Assembly: GCA_002989075.1 (NCBI GenBank)
Contig: PSQN01000017.1
Coordinates: forward strand, 3,851,453-3,915,452
DNA: 64,000 nucleotides
Origin: Arthonia radiata
Lineage: Eukaryota > Ascomycota > Arthoniomycetes > Arthoniales > Arthoniaceae
Direction: 5' to 3'
The position numbers were made by a program, and so were the translations under genes. The notes beneath the pieces are model-generated. The model was given only the letters and a program-made list of their open reading frames with translations. It was not told the DNA's origin and made no database searches. Shown piece after piece: positions 55,728 to 64,000 of the stretch; position 1 is the stretch's first letter; every line of letters starts with the position of its first letter.

Positions 55728-57486
55728 TCAGGCCTTGCTCTCCAGGCTGGCTACCGTCACCTTTCTTTCAAAGGGATATCTGGTCCTCAAGCGCTCGCCA
55801 TACCTTAACAGCGCCACAGCAAACACGATCGACAACCCTGATATCCCCGCGAGGACAGTACTTCCCCGGCCGACGCCCAAGCGCGCGTACATGGGTCCGC
55901 CGGCCAGCGGCAGCAACGCACCAACCACGCTCCGCATGAATTGCGTCGTTGCCATTGCGGACGCCGCAAATTTCGTGTACGACTCCAGCATATAGAGCTG
56001 CGCGGAAAGAGACGTTGCGATGAGACCGACGCCCAGCGGGACGCCACCTAGCTCCACAACAATCCAATGCGCTTGCGTCTCCGCGGCCCAGCCGGTCCAT
56101 AGCAGACCGGCAGGGACGCATGGCGCGAGGGCGGCGAGAAGAATCAGGTGGGACTCGGGACGTTTCTCGCCAATCTTGCGAGCGCGGATATTTGAGATCT
56201 TATTCGAGCTCTTGCCAACGACGATGGCTCCGAGGAGGTCACCGATGCCCACGCCGAGGTAAGCAAGCCCGGAGAGGCCTAGAGACCAGTGATACTGCTG
56301 GCGGTAGACCAAAGGATAAATGGTAAACAATATGTACACGTAAGCGTGCATGAGGGCAAGGTGCCTGTTTGAGTGAGGTTAATGCAACTATCAATTGGAA
56401 GAAGAACAAGGAATGACTCACAAGGAAATCGGAAAGACAACGGGGCAGTACAAGAGTAATCGTAAAGGCCGGGTGATGGCGTTGACGAAGATATCTCCCT
56501 TTGCCTCCAGGTGATCTTTGCCGATGGTTATGCGTCGAGTGGGATCTTGACGGCGCAGCTTCCGCGCTTTTCGGGCGAGAATTGCAGGCGCATACGTCTC
56601 TTCGAGGAAGGCAAGACATACAACGGTCGCAGCTCCAGCCTTCATCCAGTATTAGCTCAGGTTTCCACAGCATTCCGACTTCCGATGATCGTACCAAGAT
56701 AGCCATCAGCCACAGACACCACCGCCAACCTTTTGCTTCTGAGAGGAAGCCTCCGATGACAGCACCGATTACGGGCCCAACGATAGGTGCGATCGCTACC
56801 AACGAGATGTACTTCGCACGCTCTTCCGCCCTCGCGAAATCGGTGATCGTTCCGCCACCCACCGCCATGGGAACGGAACCGAAGCAGCCCGTAAGGAAGC
56901 GGAAGACAATCAGAGCATTGAGAGATGGCGCGAGGGCGCACCCAATACTCATTGCAAACGTGAGCACGTTGCTCACATTGTAGATGATTCGACGGCCCCA
57001 GATCTCTGAGGCAGGCGCAAATACCCTGATTCTCTTAGCAAGTGGTGGATGAATTGATTGAGTGCTGATGCATACAGTGGCCCAAACGCGAACCCTAGCA
57101 CATAGACCGATGCAACAAAGCCAAACAACAAATCGTTGTGATTGTCAAATTCATCTTGGATCTGAGTGATAGCCGGGCTGATGATGGATGAGCCCACCGG
57201 TCTTGCGTATCGTCAGTACTTTGCACACTCATTCGGTGGACAGATGGTAATGCAAGCCTTACACCTGGAACACCAGAAAGGCTACCATGGCAGTGGTGGT
57301 GCGCTTCTTCCATGATGGCCAATTCTTGGGATCTGAAGCGTCTTCGGACCCTTCGAAGTGGACGATGAAAGGCTCATTGGCGTCACACTTGGGGCTCGCA
57401 CCAGCGCAGAGGGTGTCAGTGGAGGATAGAGTCGGGCTCGTCTTTAGGACAGTGCTCTTCGTCCTGGCGTGAAAGAGTTTCAACAT
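55728..57486 (-). CDS. MFS transporter (DHA1 multidrug/polyamine type), cluster exporter
   Basis: Exons 57486-57263, 57201-57076, 57025-56695, 56639-56422 and 56364-55728 give 511 residues; all introns are 50-61 nt and the frame is continuous. The hydrophilic N-terminus ends in DPKNWPSWKKR, the classic run before helix 1 in fungal DHA1 drug antiporters. Helix 1-2 follows (FLVFQVPVGSSIISPA), then LAPASEIWGRR-like FAPASEIWGRRIIYNVSN (motif A region), RFLTGCFGSVPMAVGGGTI, PIVGPVIGAVIGGF (motif C) and LEETYAPAIL at the central loop. The last exon holds helices 7-12. It probably exports the diterpenoid or a toxic intermediate. It shares the divergent promoter with the rhodopsin-domain gene, which has three GCAGGCA sites. 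Confidence 0.88.
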
Positions 57487-58626
57487 TTCGAACGTGCTTT
57501 GAGACAACAACGCGGCTCACCTTTGGTTTTCGGCTCAACTTCTGACTCTTAGCTTTGTCACCCAGGGTAGGCGTTCAAGTCCTTGCGGCTTTGTGCCCCA
57601 GTGATTTAACATAACTCAGGTGGTCATTGGGGATGGGTGATCCTCGGTGGGGCGAGCAGGCCCATCAGCTGCAGCCCACGGGAGATTTTCTGGATCCTCC
57701 AGCCGCCCCCGAGTCGCGCGCGGCGATCCCAGAATGAATCTGAGCCCAGCGACATGGATGGCTCTGGTGATATGCCTGCCACTAGAGGGGCGCTAGTGTG
57801 TGGGTGAGCCGTCTTCGGAAATCCCGCGCGGGCGGGGCAGCCATTACTCCGTAGCGCCAACCCAATCCAGCCAATTCGACCTCCAGCTCTCCACGCCTGT
57901 GCGTTAGATGTGTTGAACGCCGAACCCCACTTGCGATACTCGTCTGTCAGCCTGCATCACCGTAAGCATGTCCCCCCCGATGGCGCTTTCTGGACAACGA
58001 TTGGATTCGGCAAGTGCAGGGTTATTGGATGGAGTTTAATCTCCCTGAGGACAGGCAATGCATGTGGAGTATGCGTCCTGCATGTACGCCGCGCAAAGAA
58101 CTCTTCCATGACTATCGTCTACCAAGCTACGGTCTGCCTGTGTCACCATTATGGCAATCCTCGTGGCGTGTTCGCGTGAGCACGCGGGCGCCGCCTCTGA
58201 GTCCCTGCGACAAGCTTGCAAACCCTATCCTTGCAGGCAGGATCCCGCTCCTGCATGTTACTCAAGAGACTTCCTTCCGCAAACGTCCACTGGCAGCGCA
58301 TTGCGGTCAGCCCTGCACCAAGCTCTGAACGAGTCCGCCTATCACTTGCCTGGAAAGTAGGTACAAAGTACATTCAGGCAAATATTACTAACGTTACATT
58401 GCATGCTGTCCCGCAAAGGCCAGACAGACTCCAAAGAGAACATCCCTCCAACCTACGCTTTCCATAGCACTTGTCATGCCCGGCAGCCCTTGCTAAGGGT
58501 TCGTACTTTCGGGGCCCGCGGCGGCACGTGTATATCTCACGTCAACCGCAGCCTGGTTCGATAGTCCTCACTTATCTGCCTGCGAACGCTGCGTTCCTTA
58601 CTCTATAGCAGCTGGTCTTAATCATC
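57487..58626. promoter_or_regulatory. Bidirectional promoter, MFS-2 / rhodopsin-domain gene 2, with three GCAGGCA sites
   Basis: 1.1 kb between divergent starts. Exact TGCCTGC/GCAGGCA copies at 57,773, 58,233 and 58,577. The copy at 57,773 and the one at 51,131 extend to a shared GCAGGCATATCA. No gene supported. Confidence 0.6.
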
Positions 58627-60005
58627 ATGTCTTCGAGCTTAACGAGCCAGCTGGGCGGCTCAAACCCGGCTGCCCCAAACTATGTGAATCCTCCAAACAA
58701 GGCAACTTCAGGTCTCACCGCTGCTATTGTACTGCTCATTCTGGCGGGATTGGCTGTATTTTTGCGACTGGCAGCGAAGGTCATCGATCGCCAACGCCAG
58801 TGGAGACTGCATGATGCCTTTGCACTCCTTGGACTGGTGAGCTCAAACATGTCACAGTGTTGCGACAGCTTTTTTGATGACTTTGGACGAAGGTCTTTGC
58901 TACGGCGGAAGTCATCGTCACTGGCGTCAATGTTCGTCATTACGGCTTCGGTCGGCACATGAAAGATATCAAGCCTAACAATTTGGACGTGGTTTTTCGT
59001 GTGAGTATTCTCAGCCGCCGCGACACGGGCAAAAAGAAGCTGACATTCTGTTCAGTTGCTTGGCCAACGCTACATCATGTATGAGTTGGCCATCATGTTC
59101 GTCAAGCTCTCGATCCTGCACTTCTACTTGACCATCTTTGCCGTCAAGAAGACCTTCCGCATTGTCACCTACGTCATGATGGCCGTAGTCGTCGTCTACA
59201 TCGTTCCGTTCATCTTCATGGATGCGTTCCGCTGCCGCCCTTATAAATTGATGTGGTACCCGATCACAAATTCGAAGAAGTTGACCTGCATAGAGGGTCC
59301 GAAGGAGCAAAAGGGCTTTGGCATTCTCAACATCTTCACTGATTTTGTTACACTGCTCCTGTGAGTTGTCGTTACTCCCATTGCTCCTAACACCACTGAC
59401 GCTTCGAAGACCATTCCCGCTGGTTTTGCGCCTGAATATGTCGCGCCGGAAGGTCTTTGTGGTAGCAATGATCTTCGCACTCGGTGTCTTCACTTGCGCG
59501 GCCGCGATAGTGCGGACCGTCATCATCTGGCGCACCTTCAAAACCTCCTCAAAGGATAGCACGTGGACGACAGCAGATGAAGTTACCTGGATGTGAGTTC
59601 TTGATAGTGGGGAAAAGAGACATCGATTCGTACTGACACGTGTATCTCAGGAACATCGAAATGCTCGTCGGTCTCATCTGCGGCTCGCTCCTCCCTACTC
59701 CCGCTCTATTCCGCTACCTACGCGATCAAACCTCAATAGGCAGATCATTACAAAGCCTTCTGAGTCGTCGCAGCCACGAACGCCTCTCGAACGATGTGGA
59801 GCATACCCCGCACTCCCACACCCGCTCGAGTGGTCCCAGTGAGCGCTCTGAAACCAGCTTGCCTTTTGCGCGTGGGAAAAGCGTTCCATCATACGAGCTA
59901 TCGGAGCGAGTGAGCAGCGGGTCCAATAGCGATGACATTCCCCCAGTGCCGACTGATGGTAGGATTGGGGTGACGAAGACCGTGACTGTGAGCCATGGAG
60001 CGTAG
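58627..60005 (+). CDS. Rhodopsin-domain (SAT4-like) integral membrane protein within the cluster
   Basis: Exons 58627-58836, 58893-59000, 59056-59360, 59410-59592 and 59651-60005 give 386 residues. Hydrophobic helices include TAAIVLLILAGLAVFLRLA, then a loop with RLHDAFALLGL, VRHYGFGRHM, the conserved YELAIMFVKLSILHFYL and FRCRPYKLMWYP, then FVTLLLPFPLVLRL and FVVAMIFALGVFTCAAAIV. The C-terminal 110 residues are hydrophilic and Ser/Arg-rich. It belongs to the same broad family as the gene at 37.2 kb, but the two are only distantly alike. Proteins of this family sit in several fungal secondary-metabolite clusters with no assigned role. The heptamer sites upstream suggest it is co-regulated with the biosynthetic genes. 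Confidence 0.86.
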
Positions 60006-60603
60006 TCGATTGATGGTTTACTTGAGTCAACAGTGCTTCAGCAAGCGCGTTTAATACTGGTCCAGTGCGTGTCGCTCAGCTGGTGAGGTATCTTCCCTCG
60101 CCATTGAAGCAGTCGTATTCTGCGGTTTATGTGAATGAATTCCAAAGATGCATGGATGACCCAGAACGAGCGTTCCGGCCGACGGGACCGCATATATCTG
60201 CTGTGCGTTCGAATTGATACCCTGTTACCAGCAGAGTGGCCTCCGGAGCGTCTGCGATTGCTCTCACGGACCTTCATGCGTTGTACGTGCCGCGTGTGAC
60301 GTTTGTAATTAGAACCCAGCTCGCATGTGAATGCCTGCTACCGTAGCATCAGCTGACTGCATCGGTCTTGCAGGCATCCAGACGCCTGTGCAGCCCACGT
60401 TTTGGGCACGAGTCTCAGCTCGACGCACACAGGATACCTCACTTCGCAAGTGGTTAGACTGCTGCAGGCATTCGATATCGTCTCACGTCTCCGGTACAGA
60501 GCTCTAAGCTTTGCAGACTCGAAGAGTTTGCCTTCTGCTTGTTACGAGATCTGCTCAGTTGTAACGCACGCTGCTACGTACTGCCTGCTGCAGGCTGTCA
60601 TTC
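60006..60603 (+). promoter_or_regulatory. P450-2 upstream region with four GCAGGCA sites
   Basis: 598 bp between two plus-strand genes, no gene seen. Exact heptamers at 60,332, 60,370, 60,464 and 60,582; the last is about 16 bp before the P450-2 start codon. This is the densest cluster of the motif in the window. Confidence 0.6.
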
Positions 60604-62317
60604 ATGTCCGTGATGGAGTTCAGCGGTGACTATTACAGCACGAAGCTATCGACAGTCATTGGCATTGCAATCGCTGTAAGTCTGCTCCACCCACGCCATA
60701 CCAGACCGCGTACTGTTATCCAGACCTACAGCTACATATACTAACGCCCTCAACCTCAACAGCTCGCAATCGCCACAACCGCCATCAAACACCTCCGCAC
60801 CGCATACTTCCACCCCCTCTCCGCCGTCCCCGGTCCCAAAACCTGGGCAGCCTCACGCATCCCCTACACATTCCACCTCCTCACCGGCCGCCTCGTCCAC
60901 CGCATCGCCGCCCTCCACCGCAAACACGGCGGCGTCGTCCGCATCGCCCCCAACGAAGTCTCCTTCGCCACAGCCGACGCCTGGCGCACGATCTACGGCT
61001 CCAAAGCCGCCGAAGGCGCGTTCCCCAAGAACCCCGTCTGGCACCAGAGCACGCCCGGCCGCACCAACTCAATCTCCACCGCCGAAGCCAGTGACCACGC
61101 GCGCATCCGCCGTGTGCTGGCCAAGGGGTTCGACGGCAATGCGGCGCAAGCGCAGCAGCCTGTGTTGTGGGCGACGGTGGACCGCTTCATGCAGCAGCTG
61201 CAGAAACGCGTGCGCGACAACCCGGACGAACCGGTCAATATCACGGCCTGGCTTAATTTCTGCACGTTCGACCTCGTGGCGATGCTAGGCTTCAGCGAGG
61301 ACATCTTCCAGTGCGTGGCCAACGCCGCGTTTCCGCCGAATCTGCTTGATTTGTTCAAGGCCTCCAAGGGCATCGCACGGCGGATCGCGCTGCAGGTCAT
61401 GCCGGCGCTGCAGTATGTGCGGAGGCTGGAGCTGGCGTTCTCGTCCTCGCCGCCGACGAATCGGCATTTCCTGCGCGTGCAGGAGAATATCGATAAGCGG
61501 TTGGGGGAGCCGGTGGATGCGAAGGGTGAGAGGCCGTTGGACTTCTTGGGGGCGCTGAAGCGGGGTTTGGATGAGGAGGTTATTACGAAGGCTGAGATGG
61601 TGAAGACGGCGCATGTGCTGTTTGGGGGTGGTGGGGGCACTACTGCTTCGGCGCTTGCGGGTACTGTTAATTATCTTTTGCGGTATCCGGCGGAACTGAA
61701 GAAGCTGCAACGGGAAGTGCGCGCTGCTTTCAAGTCGCCGGCTGAGATGACGCCTGCGTCGTTGGAGAAGGTCGAATATCTTCATGCTGTCATTCAAGAG
61801 GGCTTGAGGTTATGTCCGCCGATGCCATGTGGTGTGCCGCGCGCGGCGCCGCCTGGAGGTGCTTTTGTAAGCGGATATTGGCTACCTGGAGAGGTACGTG
61901 ACACGCGAGATAGGCTGTTCAGTTGCCAATGTTAACGTGTCTTAGACAAGCGTGTGCGTCCAGCACTTCTCAGCACATCGCAACCCAGACAGCTGGGCGG
62001 CGCCGGACGGGTTTGCACCTGAGCGATGGACATCGGCCGCGAAGGACAGCTCATCACCATATCATGATGACAACCGATTAGCTATGCACGCATTTTCTCT
62101 GGGACCTCGCCGCTGCATTGGGGAGAAGCTGGCATACGTCGAGATGCACCTGATCCTTGCGAGGCTGGTTTTCGACTTTGATATGAAAGCGGCAGCTGCT
62201 CCCGATGGCAGTTCGATGCCAAACTGGGAGGAGCAGAAGACTTGGCCGTTGTGGGATAAATTGCCCTTCTTTGTCGAGCTCACACCCACAAACTCGTCAA
62301 AGATGGAGGCGTCTTGA
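60604..62317 (+). CDS. Cytochrome P450 monooxygenase 2 (microsomal; CYP3/CYP65-like pattern)
   Basis: Exons 60604-60675, 60763-61893 and 61946-62317 give 524 residues. The first exon and start of the second encode a membrane anchor (TVIGIAIALAIATTAI), followed by the proline-rich hinge FHPLSAVPGPKTWA. ARIRRVLAKGF marks the C-helix. The I-helix motif is LFGGGGGTTAS at about 310-320, with Gly at the usual acidic position. ExxR is EGLR at about 370-373, PERW lies in the meander, and the heme loop is FSLGPRRCIG with Cys near 458. The domain layout resembles fungal P450s of secondary metabolism such as the isotrichodermin hydroxylase group, from memory. Third-position GC is noticeably higher in the first half of exon 2 than in its neighbours. 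It probably performs a later oxidation of the cluster diterpene; site unknown. Confidence 0.9.
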
Positions 62318-64000
62318 TCTATTGCAAGGTGCCGGAGGCCAAAGTAATGACGCTCGAAGTAGTCAATAGCAGCAGTGCACCTCTCAGACGTCCGAATCGT
62401 CGTCATGATCTTCTCGAAACGCCCACTACGTCTTCACATTGCTCGCAAGGCCTCTCCCGACTCTCTCTCCCGACTCTCCCGGGAGAAATTATCTCGACAA
62501 CTTCGAAATGCTGCCTCACAACAGTAAGGGCCTTGCTCCAGGGGTTTGGGCTTTGGCAATCACTCCAACATTTTATACCGAGTTGAAAGGTCACATGGGT
62601 CGTGCAGCGCCCACCGCGCTTGTGAAGAGATGATCTTGGTGCTCTGTGTCGCGGCCTGGCTCCCTCATTCAGAGGTGGTCGTAATCAGCTCTTGTCGCTC
62701 GTTCGCCATGTTTACCATCGATGCCAATGCTTCCGTGAACCCTTCCCTTGTTTGACTTTGACTTCTCTGACGCTCTACGCAATGTGACGACTTCCGCTAT
62801 TAGATGCTCATAATCCTCCGCGAGACTTACGATTGGCGACCCTTGTCTTTGTCGTGAGGAGCCATCTCTGCAATAGTCTTACGCTGGTTAATGTGCACGC
62901 TCAGCGGGTTCAAGCTATCCACGTCCCGGAAATAGCAGGCGGGAGGGAGGACGACCTGCCTAGCTCTTCGCAGACCGTAGATGTCTCTCCAAGCTCTTTT
63001 TAGTCGGGTTGCTCAACCCATCTCGATCCCTGAACACCACTGATACAGAATAATGCTAACCCCTTGAAAGGCTAGCTTCACGTCCTTTAATTTCTAATAC
63101 GGAGCCTCAAATGGCACGGTGCTCTTACATGCTGTACTGTCGTGTGGTACTGCTCATAAGGATCTGACAAGAGACGACAGGTGATATCGCATGGGGCAGA
63201 ATCTGCCTCGTAGAGGATTTCTAAGCCATTACAGAATAGGCGCGGACCCCTACCGTCGTGCACATTACATTCGCATCCGTCTGCATACTTCATCGGCACT
63301 GTCGGCCCGTTGTGAGGCAACTCCAGTCATCGGCATCACTGGCCATTTGCTGGGCTGAGAAGCTATCGACACGGATCATGCGATGATATTCATTCAAGTG
63401 AAAGCTTTAGCCGCTTGCTCGTGCGCTTGCAAACGATGTCGTGTTCACAAGCAAGGTGACCGCTGCTTGAGGCTGAACATGACGTGAAAACTAGGCGACA
63501 GCAGCACGTGTACCAACAGTTCTGACACGAGTCCCGGACATTGCCATTGTTTGCAAATGAGTCGGTAGTATCAATTGATGCAGGGAGTTCTCATTGCAGG
63601 TATGCGGCATTTCTGGCATGTTCGTCAGGCAAGGGCTTTGCAGCGCGCTGCAACCACGAGCGGCGATCTTCGGGGAATCGGCAGAAGGAACGAAGGCGTT
63701 CGCGTTTCATGTCGAGAAGCGGATAATGTAGCTTCCCGAAGCTCACCGCTGAACGGTTGTCAAACATCGAAACCGATTTGTGCAGCGCCCTGCTGGGCGA
63801 CAATCGTGCTCCTGAGAAACTCGAGTGAGTTAACAATTCGATCTCACACCCACCGGTGACTCTGGCTACCCTCACGCCGCCAATGGAAGTGACTTCTCGG
63901 CCCAGAACATGGCGGGCAGCAATCGCCATTATATGTACCTTTTCAGCTCTACACCTGGACGTGGCAAGCGCCCGCTATGACTCGCAAGCTGTGACGCGTC
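62318..64000. other. Gene-free right end of the window
   Basis: About 1.7 kb in which I find no supported gene, RNA or repeat. Only short overlapping frames occur. No exact GCAGGCA is present; a near match is at about 62,935. It may hold the regulatory region of a gene beyond the edge. Confidence 0.45.

Noticed and set aside
1-64000. Retroelements, DNA transposons or RIP-mutated repeats
   Set aside because: No reverse transcriptase, integrase or transposase frames, no long terminal or inverted repeats, and no AT-rich block were seen on either strand.

Overview
The window is nuclear DNA of a filamentous ascomycete, most likely a Dothideomycete; the class is an inference. The grounds are short GT-AG introns (about 50-75 nt, often with a CTRAC-type branch site), pyrimidine-rich tracts before many start codons, and a set of clearly fungal proteins. 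Base composition looks even and I see no AT-rich, RIP-like block. I found no rRNA, tRNA, CRISPR array or autonomous transposon. Exon junctions were set by reading frame, splice signals and remembered family patterns, so they are predictions.

Housekeeping half (1-27.2 kb): a UVRAG/Vps38-type subunit of the Vps34 lipid-kinase complex (-, cut by the left edge), mitochondrial ribosomal protein bS6m (+), nucleoporin Nup192 (-), the checkpoint kinase Tel1/ATM (+), a two-finger C2H2 transcription factor with a fungal regulatory domain (+), and a Cdc25-type RasGEF with an SH3 domain (+).

Accessory middle (27.2-37.1 kb): gene-poor. It holds G-rich and 95-bp tandem repeats, a possible small secreted peptide gene, a small hydrophilic protein gene, and a tandem array of four related minus-strand small genes or remnants. 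These share a W-x-[IV]-x-H-P core that I cannot match to a known family. Two of their upstream regions carry the same 18-bp palindrome.

Second conserved block (37.1-46.5 kb): a SAT4/Pth11-like rhodopsin-domain membrane protein (+), a CofD/YvcK-like protein (+), a PIF1 helicase (-) and an MFS transporter (-).

Right end (47.2-62.3 kb): a diterpenoid biosynthetic gene cluster. A bifunctional copalyl diphosphate synthase/kaurene synthase-type cyclase (-) stands head to head with a kaurene-oxidase-like P450 (+). Then come a SAM methyltransferase (-), an MFS exporter (-), a second rhodopsin-domain protein (+) and a second P450 (+). A plausible order is: the cyclase makes a tetracyclic diterpene from GGPP, the P450s oxidise it, the methyltransferase caps an oxygen or carboxyl, and the MFS protein exports the product. 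No GGPP synthase or pathway regulator lies in the window. The heptamer TGCCTGC/GCAGGCA occurs 12 times in the cluster's four main promoter regions and almost nowhere else between genes, so it is a candidate cluster-wide regulatory site. The last 1.7 kb shows no gene.
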